This document shows, in pieces, positions 7,704 through 17,071 of a stretch of 64,000 nucleotides of DNA; the stretch's first letter is position 1; each line of letters begins with the position of its first letter. The DNA is from Psychroflexus torquis ATCC 700755 (GTDB taxonomy: Bacteria; Bacteroidota; Bacteroidia; Flavobacteriales; Flavobacteriaceae). The position numbers and the translations under genes are program-made. The DNA is taken from positions 3,658,001 through 3,722,000 of the forward strand of contig NC_018721.1 of assembly GCF_000153485.2 (NCBI RefSeq). Direction: 5' to 3'. The notes under the pieces were generated by a model. The model did not search any database. It was not told the DNA's origin and saw only the letters and a list, made by a program, of their open reading frames with translations.

Positions 7704-9548
7704 TTAGATATCTAAATCAAACGTTTTTCTTAGTAATTCTAAATTTGGATTTTTCTCATTCAATTTTTCAAATTTCTCTCGCGGTGTATACACATACTTC
7801 TTTTCAGACTTATGATTTATAGTAATATCGAGACTGATTTGAGTATTCTTTAGTCTGTCTTTCAAAAAATTCATTAAATCGCCTTGGTCTTGGAGCAAAT
7901 TCAACTTCATAGACTCATTGGGCAACTGTACTTTTATCTGTTTTCCCTCCAATATAGGCTCATCTGTAGACATCACCGATGACACGATTTTACTTCCTCT
8001 TTGGTTTAGAATTTCAATATAATCTTTCCATGCTTTCTTCAAGTCGACCTCCGTAAAATGCCCAGTGAGTTCAGTATTTTCAGGCTTATTCTTCTTAAGC
8101 TGTTCCTTTAATTTTTTCTTTTCCTGAATGCTCTTTATGGAAAGGCTATTCACTTTTTTTGGCCTATCCTCAAGTTTGGGAGTCAGTTTTTCTGCCTTTC
8201 TCTCAATTTCAACAGGTACATCTTCTTTTTTTTCTTCTGAATTTGCTCCCGTTGATGTGTTGTCCTCGACAGCAGAAACTTTAGATTCCAAGGTCTTGGT
8301 TGGTGCGTCTGGGGTTTTAGGCTTCTCTGAATGTTTATCTGCAGATTTAAGATGACGATCTTTTGAAGCATTTTGGACACTGGGCTTATCATTTATTTCA
8401 ACTTCAGAAGTCTTGGAATAGTGTCCGGCTTGCTCTTGAACCTGTTGAGGGCTTAAGATCTGGTGTTCAGTCTTTTTTTTTTGAGACGAGTCTGGGTCGG
8501 TTAATGAAGCCAGTTTCATCAAGCACAATTCAACGTGCAAACGTTGGTTTTGACTCAACTTGTAATTAAAGTCACAGGTATTGGCTAAGTCGATACCTTC
8601 CTGTAGAAAGGAATACGAAGTCGCTTGCGACTGCTCAAAGTATTTTGTTTTTGAACGCTCTCCAACCTCGAGAAGCTCTATAGTTTTTGAATACTTAGAT
8701 ACCATTAAATCTCTAAAGTGAGAGGCCAATCCCGCAATAAAATGTTGTCCATCAAATCCCTTGGAAAGGATATGGTTAAAATAAACCAGAACTTCAGGGA
8801 TATTATTTTCTAAAAGTAAATCTGTTGTTTTAAAGAACGTGTCATAATCTAAAACATTTAGGTTTTCGGTAACAGCCTCCGTAGTAAGATTTTTACCGCT
8901 AAAACTCACAACTCTGTCGTAAGTAGAAAGAGCATCTCGCATGGCTCCATCTGCTTTTTGAGCGATGATATGAAGCGCATCCTCATCGGCTATAACGCCT
9001 TCTTTTTCAGCAATTTTAGCTAAATGTTCTTTGATGTCCCCAACGGTGATTCGTTTAAAGTCAAAAATTTGACAACGCGATAATATGGTGGGGATAATTT
9101 TATGCTTCTCTGTTGTTGCTAAAATAAAAATAGCATGTTTTGGAGGCTCTTCCAACGTTTTTAAAAAGGCATTAAAGGCTTGTTGAGAAAGCATGTGTAC
9201 CTCATCTATAATATAAACTTTATATTTTCCAGTTTGAGGTGGAATTCTAACTTGGTCGGTTAGATTCCTGATGTCGTCTACAGAATTATTGGAAGCGGCA
9301 TCCAATTCAAAAATATTGAAAGCGAAGTCCGTATTTTCATTGTCTGTGGCTTCTTGATTGATTTTCTTGGCCAAAATACGAGCACAAGACGTCTTTCCCA
9401 CACCCCTTGGGCCAGTAAACAATAGGGCTTGAGCCAAATGATCGTTATTGATTGCATTAAGAAGTGTGTTGGTGATTGCTTTCTGACCTACAACATCTTC
9501 AAAAGTTTCGGGTCTGTATTTTCTAGCAGAGACAATAAAATGTTCCAT
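7704..9548 (-). CDS. dnaX: DNA polymerase III subunit gamma/tau
   Basis: The 614-residue protein opens with an AAA+ clamp-loader domain: Walker A GPRGVGKT at residues 46-53, Walker B with DEVHMLS, the TLEEPP motif and sensor 1 (ATTEKHKIIPTILSRCQ). Residues ~245-360 form the collar-like third domain. A long low-complexity charged linker (~365-490) leads to a C-terminal tau-like domain. The four-Cys zinc module usual after Walker A in E. coli-type proteins is absent, which is usual for this lineage. It loads the sliding clamp and tethers replicative polymerase and helicase. The Lys/Glu-rich linker contains an AAAAAAAG run but the family need not use frameshifting here. Confidence 0.95.
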   Translation of the reverse strand: MEHFIVSARKYRPETFEDVVGQKAITNTLLNAINNDHLAQALLFTGPRGVGKTSCARILAKKINQEATDNENTDFAFNIFELDAASNNSVDDIRNLTDQVRIPPQTGKYKVYIIDEVHMLSQQAFNAFLKTLEEPPKHAIFILATTEKHKIIPTILSRCQIFDFKRITVGDIKEHLAKIAEKEGVIADEDALHIIAQKADGAMRDALSTYDRVVSFSGKNLTTEAVTENLNVLDYDTFFKTTDLLLENNIPEVLVYFNHILSKGFDGQHFIAGLASHFRDLMVSKYSKTIELLEVGERSKTKYFEQSQATSYSFLQEGIDLANTCDFNYKLSQNQRLHVELCLMKLASLTDPDSSQKKKTEHQILSPQQVQEQAGHYSKTSEVEINDKPSVQNASKDRHLKSADKHSEKPKTPDAPTKTLESKVSAVEDNTSTGANSEEKKEDVPVEIERKAEKLTPKLEDRPKKVNSLSIKSIQEKKKLKEQLKKNKPENTELTGHFTEVDLKKAWKDYIEILNQRGSKIVSSVMSTDEPILEGKQIKVQLPNESMKLNLLQDQGDLMNFLKDRLKNTQISLDITINHKSEKKYVYTPREKFEKLNEKNPNLELLRKTFDLDI

Positions 9549-9632
9549 GATACAAATATAGTTTTCTGAAATTTATACTGCAAAGCTAGTTTGAATTTAA
9601 TTTGGAATATAAACTTTGATAGTCTTAAAAGC

Positions 9633-9970
9633 CTATTCAATGTTATCATCAGCTATTTTATCTTCTTCAGGACTAGCTTCAAGTTCCTCTTGTTGAGTTT
9701 CAACTTTTTTATTTAGGTCCATTTTGATGTAAATAGGAAAATAATCGAACTCCATTTCAGGTAAGACTTGCATTTTGGTGAGGCTAAACTCTTCGCTATG
9801 AAAAAGTGATCCAATTGCAATCTTAAAAATTTATATGGCGCATGAAAACTACTGTAGGGACCCCGACCTCCTCTTGAATTTAATAATCCACTTATTTTTC
9901 TAAATAATAATGGACTCACAGACCAAGCTAAATCCTTCAAATCCTCAAAAACAATAACAGGATTTTTCAT
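9633..9970 (-). pseudogene. small unknown gene with apparent frameshift
   Basis: An ATG at 9968-9970 opens about 50 residues of plausible protein (VSPLLFRKISGLLNSRGGRG, then APYKFLRLQL). Around 9815-9825 the sense seems to move to another frame, which continues HSEEFSLTKMQVLPEMEFD and YFPIYIKMDL, then a Glu-rich tail ending in TAG at 9633-9635. Both halves have ordered hydrophobic/charged spacing and the second ends cleanly, so one frameshift in a ~110-codon gene is the simplest reading. I do not recognise the family. It lies 85 bases upstream of dnaX on the same strand. Confidence 0.45.
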
Positions 9971-10470
9971 TTTTTTTACACGATCTGTAGCTAAAATTTA
10001 TTTTGAAGCTCAGTTGGTCGATGTTTTGTATCAGTTTACTCTGCTGTATGAGTTTTACCTTAATTGAAAATTACCTTATAAAGGAATTAATGTTATGACT
10101 TTATTGAAAACTAAATCTGGCTTGAAAGTGGGTTATGTTGTAGATGCTCGCCTGGGTTCTTAATTTATTCCTCAATAATTTAATGACTTTCTGTGATTGG
10201 TATCTTTACTTTCAAATAAACACAAACTCTAGAAATCTAATTTTAAGCTGTCAATAAGTGTATTCATTTATAAAACGGTTAAATTTAAAATCAATGACTA
10301 TTTTATGAAACTATTTTGATGCGAAAACCAAAGTAGATTTAAACTTTACTTCAGCGAGAGATAAGTATCATAAATGTGATAATTGTTTTTAAATATTTTG
10401 AAATAAAAAATGGTGTCACCATTATCTTAGCAGAAAGGCACGCTTTATATTTTTTTAGAGTAAGTCAAAT
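9971..10470. other. gene-poor AT-rich stretch
   Basis: No convincing gene, hairpin or repeat was found. A short rightward run near 10110-10163 reading SGLKVGYVVDARLGS before a stop could be the last codons of a lost outer-membrane protein gene, but it is too short to assign. Confidence 0.4.
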
Positions 10471-10503
10471 AAAAAAGGAGCAACGCCAGTTGCTCCTTTT
10501 TTA
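10471..10503 (-). terminator. intrinsic terminator of the dehydrogenase gene
   Basis: AAAAAAGGAGCAAC pairs with GTTGCTCCTTTTTT across a 4-base loop. It lies 22 bases past the stop of the succinate-semialdehyde dehydrogenase remnant and works on the leftward strand; the symmetric A/T tracts would let it work both ways. Confidence 0.85.
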
Positions 10504-10524
10504 TATTTTAAGAACTCGAATTCA

Positions 10525-11905
10525 TTATGCAAACAATACTGATTTAACATTTACAAATTCTTTGAGTCCAAAGCCCCCGTGTTCTCTTCCATAACCTGAC
10601 TCTTTAACACCTCCAAATGGCATATTAGGTTTTGCAATTCCAAAGGAATTAATAAATACCATTCCCGTATCAAAATGCTTTTGAGCCAATTCTTTAGCCT
10701 TATTTTCATCTTTGGAAAAAATTCCTCCTCCAAGACCATATTTGCTATCATTAGCAATTCTCATCGCATCATCGGTATCTTTTGCTTTTATAAGAGAAGC
10801 TACAGGTCCAAACAGCTCATCATCATAAGCGGGTTGTCCAGGCTTTAAGTTGTCTAGAATAGTGGCAGGATAATAGTATCCTTCGCCCTCTGGAATTTTA
10901 CCACCACATAGTATTTTCGCCCCTTTTTCAACACTTTTCTCGACCTGCTCATGTAATTCATCTCTAAGATCCTTTCTGGCCATAGGTCCAAGTTCACTGT
11001 TTTCTTGTGTAGGATCTCCGAGTTTGATATTCTTCATCTGCTCTATAAAAGCATCTCTAAATTTGTCATATACCGCCTCTACAACGATAAATCTTTTTGC
11101 TGCAACACAGGTTTCTCCATTATTATAAAGTCTTCCGATAACGCAGGTTTTAACTGCTAGTTCAATATCAGCATCTTCTAATACGATATAAGCATCGTTA
11201 CTACCAAGTTCCAATACAGTCTTTTTTAAAGCTTTGCCAGATTTTTCACCAATGATTCTCCCTGCTCTTGGGCTTCCGGTTAAAGTAACACCACGCACAT
11301 AATCATTTTCGATTACTGCATCACTTTGATCGTGAGAGATCAATAATACTTTAAATAAATTTTCAGGTAATCCTGCTTCCAAATATATCTTTTCTATTAG
11401 CAATGCACTTCCAGTAACGTTTTCAGCATGTTTTAATAGGACTCCGTTACCTGCCATAAGATTAGCAATAGAATATCTCACTACTTGGTAAGCAGGGAAA
11501 TTCCATGGCTGTATTCCGTAAATTACTCCACTTGGAGAATAAGTAATAAATCCTTTGCCACCTTCCGGTAATGCTCTTTCCTCATCTTTAAGACTCTCTG
11601 GGCCATTTTCGGATGTATAATCACATATTGCTGAACAAAGATCGACCTCTTGTTTTCCTTGCTTTTCTAATTTCCCCATCTCCTGAGTCATTAATTTGGC
11701 AAGTTCGTCTTTATGTTCGGCTAATTTTACCTATATTTTTAATGATTTTTGCTCGATCTTCCGTTGGCATCATTTTCCAGTCTAAAAAGGCTTCATGACA
11801 AGTGTCTACAGCATTATTCATTTCACTATCAGACATTAGATCATAGTGTTTGATATTTTTACCCGTTGCAGGGTTTATAGTTTTAAGCTTAAAATCCTTC
11901 GACAT
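10525..11905 (-). pseudogene. succinate-semialdehyde dehydrogenase-like, frameshifted
   Basis: Two frames together give one aldehyde dehydrogenase of about 455 residues. The first (11905 to 11711) reads MSKDFKLKTINPATGKN and stops at IGKISRT; the second resumes from about 11722 as KLAEHKDELAKLMTQEMGK and runs to 10525. They overlap in sense with a one-base shift, so a single indel broke the gene. The body keeps the PWNFPAYQVVRY motif, the ELGSND glutamate region and the catalytic Cys in NNGETCVAAKRF. The layout fits the NAD(P)-dependent succinate-semialdehyde dehydrogenase group (GabD-like). The C-terminal part alone lacks the N-terminal NAD-binding strands and is probably inactive. A sequencing error would also explain it. 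Confidence 0.8.
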
Positions 11906-12215
11906 AGTATTTTATTTAATAATTTATTAGTTTTATCAATATAGTTTATATCTATAGAATTCATCGTAATAGGGCGTTAAATCCTTAGTGCTCATGCCCC
12001 ATTAATAATTAAAGTTTTAATAAAATAGCTCACGAAGTCATTATATTTCAGATAAACTTTTAACAATTTTTTCAAATCGGCAAGTTATTTTCTTGATAAT
12101 CTTACTAATTTTTACTGCTAAATAGAAATCGAAAGGCAGCTAACGTCTTTTTTGAAATTTGAAATTAATATGATTGGCATTGCTTCTTGTGAATAGAGAA
12201 GGGCCAAAAATGAAA
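11906..12215. other. gene-poor AT-rich stretch
   Basis: Upstream region of the dehydrogenase remnant. No gene or clear hairpin is seen; a leftward promoter for the dehydrogenase would be expected near 11930-11960 but no good match to the Bacteroidetes TTG/TAnnTTTG pattern was found. Confidence 0.35.
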
Positions 12216-12512
12216 TTGAAAGCATGTTCTAATCCAAGAGAATATATGCCATATTAAAGAAATTTATAGTCCACAAAAATTTATAGATTTTGACTTCATA
12301 ATTTCATAAGTGCTTTCTTATTTTAGCTTAAGAGTCATGCTATAATGAAGAATTTTATGTGTAAACTAAAATTTAATGATCTCTTAAAATACCAAATCTG
12401 GTCTGCAAATTAAATAAGTCAACTATTTTCATAAGATTTCTAACTTACTCTTTAATAATTTTATGGGTCTCGGCTGTTTGACGACCTCTTTTTTTAAAAA
12501 TACAGTGCAGGG
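12216..12512 (-). pseudogene. decayed copy of the GH16 gene's T9SS end plus downstream flank
   Basis: Read leftward, 12500 to 12442 contains a damaged GRQTAETHKIIKE ending, the same C-terminal motif as the GH16 gene (ends at 32883). The following ~225 bases match 32655-32882 base for base over long runs, including GCATGTTCTAATCCAAGAG and TTTATAGATTTTGA. It is therefore an old duplicate of a T9SS sorting-domain end with its 3' flank, without the enzyme domain. Frameshifts leave no usable frame. Confidence 0.6.
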
Positions 12513-12739
12513 AATTAGTTTTATACAATGAAAGATAATAGCTGGTGTCACCATACCCATACATCTCAATATAGAATCAAATTGAAGTAAAACAGCAAGA
12601 AAACAAACCCAAAAGGCTCAAAGCTAAACTTTGGGAAAATCAAATAACCTTATCACCCAATGCTCTATCTTGATGAGGGTTATAAATGAGAATAAACACA
12701 CTAGGACGTAGTAAATAATAATGGTGGTGAACATAATTG

Positions 12740-12904
12740 CTACTTATCGTTTTTAGCAATAATCCATACAGCATGCATAATCCCTGGAACAAAGCCTAAA
12801 AGTGTTAATAAAATATTCAGCCAAAAGGCCCCTCGAATCCCAACGGTTAAAAATACACCTAGTGGAGGCAAAATGATCGCAAATAGGATTCTAAGGAGAC
12901 TCAT
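12740..12904 (-). CDS. YqaE/Pmp3 family small membrane protein
   Basis: A 54-residue frame from ATG 12902-12904 gives two hydrophobic helices separated by a short Gly/Arg turn: ILPPLGVFLTVGIRGAFW then NILLTLLGFVPGIMHAVW, and a polar IIAKNDK end. The paired PPLGV and LGFVPGIMHA(V/I) motifs are diagnostic of the Pmp3/UPF0057/YqaE family. Family members are stress-induced inner-membrane peptides thought to affect membrane potential; their exact action is unknown. It stands alone between the T9SS remnant and the peroxidase operon, read in the same direction as the latter. Confidence 0.85.
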   Translation of the reverse strand: MSLLRILFAIILPPLGVFLTVGIRGAFWLNILLTLLGFVPGIMHAVWIIAKNDK

Positions 12905-12988
12905 GTAAATATATTTTATAATTTAACTAAGGTATTTTTTTAAGAATTCTAATTTAACCTAATAAGTTAATTTAGTTATTCATTTATA

Positions 12989-14128
12989 CTAAAAATTTGA
13001 AGATAAGGTTTTTATAAATGCTATAAGTGCAGATTTTTCTTCATCAGATAATCTCAGATTTCTTAGAACAGTAGAGGTTTTTGGTAAAGTTCCTTTATGC
13101 TCTTTTAAAACCTTTTTTTGAATTGGTGAAGGATTACCCAAATTATAGTAATCTATGATTTCTGTTAAAGTCAAAAAATTACCATTGTGCATCCAAGGAC
13201 CAGTTTCATTGACTTCTCTTAGACTTGGGGTTCTAAATTTACCCATATCTAAGCTATCCTTTGTTTTTTCAAATAATCCTAAATCTTGATGGCTGGAGCC
13301 AAAAAGAGATTGACCATCATTATGAAATTGGTTGTCACTGAAAAGAGGAGTATTGTGACAACTTATACAATTAGCTTTAGTTCTATAAATATGTAAGCCT
13401 AAAACTTCTTCATCTGTAAACAGATTAGTTTCACCATTTATAAACTTATCGAATTTACTGAATCCACTTGTTTTAGTTCTTTCAAAAGTAGCAATAGCTT
13501 TAGAAATGAGTTCTGCAGTAATGTGCTTGGTACCAAAAGCATTTTCAAATTTTTCGATATACCCAGAGGCATTTTTTATGTTTTCTACAGCTAGATCTAA
13601 GGACAAATTCATTTCTCTAGGGTCTTCTATAGGAAATTTCACTTGTTCTTCTAGGGTTTCTACTCTGCCATCCCAAAATAATTTTTTTACATAGGCGGTA
13701 TTTAAGATACTCATAGAATTTCTGTTTCCTTCCAATCCATTGTGACCTTTAGATTTTCGATTGGGATCTGCCCAGGCGTGAGAGGGATCATGGCAAGATG
13801 CACATGCTATTTGTCCACTTTGGGATAAGCGTTTTTCAAAAAAAAGTTGTTCACCAAGTTCAGCCTTTTCCTTGGAGTAAGGATTCGACTCTGGAAATTC
13901 TACTTCAAGTAAGGTTCCAAGGTCTTGGAATTTATTTTCATCGATACTAGGATCCAATACGGGTTCTGGCCATAGAGTCTGGTCTCCACTGCCATATAAC
14001 TTTCTTAACTCGTCATAGTCATTATAACTTGCACTTTCATTTTTATCATTGGCTTTAAAAGCTAAGACTATAAAAATTAAACCTGCAAGTATTAAAAATG
14101 AATAAATGTGTTTAATTTTCAATGTCAT
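12989..14128 (-). CDS. di-heme cytochrome c peroxidase (MauG/CCP family)
   Basis: About 379 residues with an N-terminal membrane anchor or signal (IYSFLILAGLIFIVLAF) and two CXXCH haem sites, CASCHDPSHAW and CISCHNTPLF, the bacterial CCP/MauG hallmark. KFRTPSLREV and the MHNGNFLTLTEIIDYYN segment are conserved in the family. It would reduce peroxide, or oxidise a substrate, in the periplasm. The start chosen is the ATG at 14126-14128, which overlaps the TGA of the upstream lipoprotein gene (ATGA); an ATG at 14149 would add seven residues. It is the last gene of a five-gene operon with SusC/SusD, an unusual partner set. Confidence 0.9.
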   Translation of the reverse strand: MTLKIKHIYSFLILAGLIFIVLAFKANDKNESASYNDYDELRKLYGSGDQTLWPEPVLDPSIDENKFQDLGTLLEVEFPESNPYSKEKAELGEQLFFEKRLSQSGQIACASCHDPSHAWADPNRKSKGHNGLEGNRNSMSILNTAYVKKLFWDGRVETLEEQVKFPIEDPREMNLSLDLAVENIKNASGYIEKFENAFGTKHITAELISKAIATFERTKTSGFSKFDKFINGETNLFTDEEVLGLHIYRTKANCISCHNTPLFSDNQFHNDGQSLFGSSHQDLGLFEKTKDSLDMGKFRTPSLREVNETGPWMHNGNFLTLTEIIDYYNLGNPSPIQKKVLKEHKGTLPKTSTVLRNLRLSDEEKSALIAFIKTLSSNF

Positions 14129-15621
14129 AAAATTACTTGTGTTCCGCACTCAAAGCCATTTAGAGGCTCTGGATCTTCGCCTACATTTTCATTATAAATA
14201 TAAAGAAATTTTTCAACGCTTGGGTTACCGCTAATCTGAGTTTCGTCGGTGATAAAAGTTAAAAAAATCTCCCAGCGGTCGTTTTCACTATCATAAGTAT
14301 AAGTTCCATTTCCACATACAGGTATATTGATAGTTTCTCCATTCACTAAAAACTCTAAATTTTGAATGCTCAACTTCACACTCCCTCCAAATTCATTTTC
14401 TGGAAAAAATTCTAAAGATTCCATTTGTGAGAAAGCTGGGGAAAGGACTGATGCTCCATCATAAAAACGTCTTAAGTTGAAGGGGTTGGTACCTATTATA
14501 TCCCCGTTTGGATTTCTAATGATATTTCTAAAGCCTATTTTGTACTTGTGAAAGCCTGTGCCATTATCAAATTCACTGCCAGATTCAACTTCTACAGGTC
14601 TAGTAAAACTCTGGAAATTTTGCCACTGACATTCATTATCAGTTTCATCAAAAGCCCAAGCTTTACCAAAAGTTCTGTAAAAACGATTGGAAACATTATA
14701 AAACGATGCTGCAGGATCTCCAGATCGTATAGGCACTTCACCAGATTTGAAAAATTGAATGAGGTTTTGTCCTTGTCGAGTAAAGTTTATGTCCTCTATA
14801 TCTTGCAGTCTTATATTTAAACTGGAAGGAATATTTTCGAAATTTTCTAGAATTTCAATTGAATACCTCAATTTTTTACTAGGAGTTTCAAGAGTTTGAA
14901 TTTCAAGATTAAAGTCGAAATTGAAAGTCACTTCATCAGAGCAAGAATTTTGAACAAAATCACTATCAAGCCAGTTTAAGTTATTGACATTTTCTGAATT
15001 CACTATTTGATCGAATTCAATATCGATAAAGTAATTTTCATCCTGAACCCCTTCAATTTCTACACTAGAAGTATCAAATTGATAGGTGACTGGCTCAAAA
15101 TTGACTAGGCTAAGACTGAATCTATCTAGTGGATTTAAAGTATTTGGATATCCAATGTTAATACTTGAATCCGATATCGAATTTATCTGGAAATCAATTG
15201 AAGCATTGCTTAAGTTTTGTAATCTTTTATTTGGGACAATATAAATGGTGTCTGAAAGCTGATTTTGATCAAATTGAAGTTTACCACTTGTCGTAAAAAT
15301 TGAAAAGTTAGACTCATCTACATTATTGTATTCAGTTTTGAAGACGACTTCAATATTTGTAATTGAGTTTGGAGTAGTTAAAACTAAAGGAAGTTTGATA
15401 GTGTCGCGTTTTGAGAGAGTAAAACCAGAGCGTTCCTCTTGGTTATTTCCGAAATTTGGAAATTGTAGAGGTTCGTTATTAGAATCAGTCTGAAAACTAA
15501 ATCTTATAAATGAGACGTCTAACCTTGCTTCAGACCCAGGTTTATCATTTTCACAAGATAACATAAGTCCACAAATTAATGTTAAGAATACAAATTTGAG
15601 AGTAAAACTAATATCCTTCAT
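14125..15621 (-). CDS. SusD-linked surface lipoprotein, unknown function
   Basis: A 498-residue protein with a lipoprotein leader (GLMLSCEND, acylated Cys at residue 23). The body is rich in beta-type segments with many Asn/Asp and aromatic residues; the first half resembles the Ig-like calx/DUF4843-type lipoproteins found beside SusD genes. No catalytic motif is visible. It overlaps the SusD gene by 14 bases and the peroxidase gene by an ATGA, so all are translated together. It may be an outer-surface ligand-binding accessory of the SusCD pair; the ligand is unknown. Confidence 0.65.
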   Translation of the reverse strand: MKDISFTLKFVFLTLICGLMLSCENDKPGSEARLDVSFIRFSFQTDSNNEPLQFPNFGNNQEERSGFTLSKRDTIKLPLVLTTPNSITNIEVVFKTEYNNVDESNFSIFTTSGKLQFDQNQLSDTIYIVPNKRLQNLSNASIDFQINSISDSSINIGYPNTLNPLDRFSLSLVNFEPVTYQFDTSSVEIEGVQDENYFIDIEFDQIVNSENVNNLNWLDSDFVQNSCSDEVTFNFDFNLEIQTLETPSKKLRYSIEILENFENIPSSLNIRLQDIEDINFTRQGQNLIQFFKSGEVPIRSGDPAASFYNVSNRFYRTFGKAWAFDETDNECQWQNFQSFTRPVEVESGSEFDNGTGFHKYKIGFRNIIRNPNGDIIGTNPFNLRRFYDGASVLSPAFSQMESLEFFPENEFGGSVKLSIQNLEFLVNGETINIPVCGNGTYTYDSENDRWEIFLTFITDETQISGNPSVEKFLYIYNENVGEDPEPLNGFECGTQVIL

Positions 15622-17071
15622 TTTGAATCATGTTTTGATTTATAAGTATAGAACTCTCAGGGATAGGCAATACAAATCTTGGGTTTGGATAACTAAGCGT
15701 ACAAGCTGAAATTGTGCACCCATCATTTCGAACTATATTTTTGTTATTTCTAGCCAAATCAAAAAACAGATGACCCTCAAAGGCAAGTTCTCTTCTTCGT
15801 TCTACTAAAATTTCATTTACAAGTTCATCTCCATTTGAAAATAAGAGCTCAGCATCAGGATTGGCTCTCAATTTTATTCGATTAAGGTTGTTTAAAGCTA
15901 AATCTTGCTGCCCAGTCTTAGCATAAGCTTCAGCTAGATTCAAATAGATTTCGGAAAGTCTAATGACTATTGCACCATCCTGTTCTGTAAATTTCTGAGT
16001 AAAGTTGAAGGGTAAATCTTGGAGACCAGACGATGTTTCGGTAGGTATAAAATAAGTTTTGAGTAGGCTATTTGTCCCCCTTATATCATTCTCGGCATAA
16101 AGAGACGATAAATCTCTAGAGGTTGCGTAGCGTTTATTTTCTAGAATACTTCCTTCTGAATTTGTGATGACTTGAAAATAAGTGGAAACTGAGGATCTAA
16201 CTGACCCATCATCTAAGCTCCTAGGAGGAACAAGTTCTAATAAGGCCTCGGATATAGGGAGAAAGCTGAGCCATTCTTCAAGCAATACATCTCTAGAGGT
16301 AAGTTCTGGACCTTCAGCAATAACTTGATCGGAATAGACAATTACATTTTCCCATTGTCCCATGTAAAGGTAAAGTCTGGATAACAAAGCCTTAACGTTT
16401 AGAGAATTCATATAATAAACCAAGGGTTCATTCGGGTTTTCAGATGCGTTTTCAAAAAACTCTATAGCTTGAAGATAATCTGCTTCTGCTAAAGCATAAG
16501 CTTCTGAAACAGAGAGCCGACTTGGAAAATCCACACCAATATCTATGGGTTCTGTATTATAAATAATTCCCAAATGTTCAGCATTCAATGTAAAATTATA
16601 GGGTTGTGAGTAAAGTCTAAGAAGGTCGGCATGGAGGTAGGCTCTCATAGCTAAAGACTGCGCTCTTATAATATTTTTATCGGCTTCACTACCATCTACA
16701 TCATCTATTCTAGCTAAAATTAGATTGACAGCGTTTATAATTTGGTAAGAATTTAAGTAAACAAATTTAAAATTACTATCATCTTCGACTTCTTCAAAAC
16801 GATATGTCCTTTCAAAAAGTGGATCAATTGAGACTAATCTTTGCGTATTAGGAGCAAACTTCACATTTCCAGCTAGAGCATCAGCGTATACAAACTTGAG
16901 ACTAGATCTCAACTCTTCAAACTTTGTATATGCCCCTTCTAAAGCTTGGTAGTGACCTTCGAGGGTTGAGAGTTGTTCGTTGAACGAAATTTGTTCTACG
17001 GGTTCTCTATCCAAAAAATCATCACACGAGGTTAGAATTAACACTAAACAAATAAGGCTATATTTTTTCAT
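15608..17071 (-). CDS. SusD/RagB-family outer-membrane lipoprotein
   Basis: This 487-residue lipoprotein has lipobox LILTSCDDFLDREP (the CxDFLDxxP start is typical of SusD proteins), TPR-like helices in the N-terminal half, and the C-terminal RRRELAFEGHLFFDLARN motif that marks the RagB/SusD family. It caps the SusC barrel and binds the transported ligand at the cell surface. Its ATG overlaps the SusC stop by four bases. Pairing with a di-heme peroxidase and an unknown lipoprotein, and no glycoside hydrolase nearby, argues that the cargo is not a common polysaccharide; this is inference. Confidence 0.92.
   Translation of the reverse strand: MKKYSLICLVLILTSCDDFLDREPVEQISFNEQLSTLEGHYQALEGAYTKFEELRSSLKFVYADALAGNVKFAPNTQRLVSIDPLFERTYRFEEVEDDSNFKFVYLNSYQIINAVNLILARIDDVDGSEADKNIIRAQSLAMRAYLHADLLRLYSQPYNFTLNAEHLGIIYNTEPIDIGVDFPSRLSVSEAYALAEADYLQAIEFFENASENPNEPLVYYMNSLNVKALLSRLYLYMGQWENVIVYSDQVIAEGPELTSRDVLLEEWLSFLPISEALLELVPPRSLDDGSVRSSVSTYFQVITNSEGSILENKRYATSRDLSSLYAENDIRGTNSLLKTYFIPTETSSGLQDLPFNFTQKFTEQDGAIVIRLSEIYLNLAEAYAKTGQQDLALNNLNRIKLRANPDAELLFSNGDELVNEILVERRRELAFEGHLFFDLARNNKNIVRNDGCTISACTLSYPNPRFVLPIPESSILINQNMIQNEGY

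Noticed and set aside
8461..8500. Programmed frameshifting in dnaX at an A-rich run giving a short gamma form.
   Set aside because: The Lys codon run is present but no clear stimulatory hairpin or early out-of-frame stop arrangement could be established by eye.
8128..8569. Forward frames opposite the dnaX linker.
   Set aside because: Low-complexity Glu/Lys linker reads as open on the other strand; dnaX is clearly the real gene.
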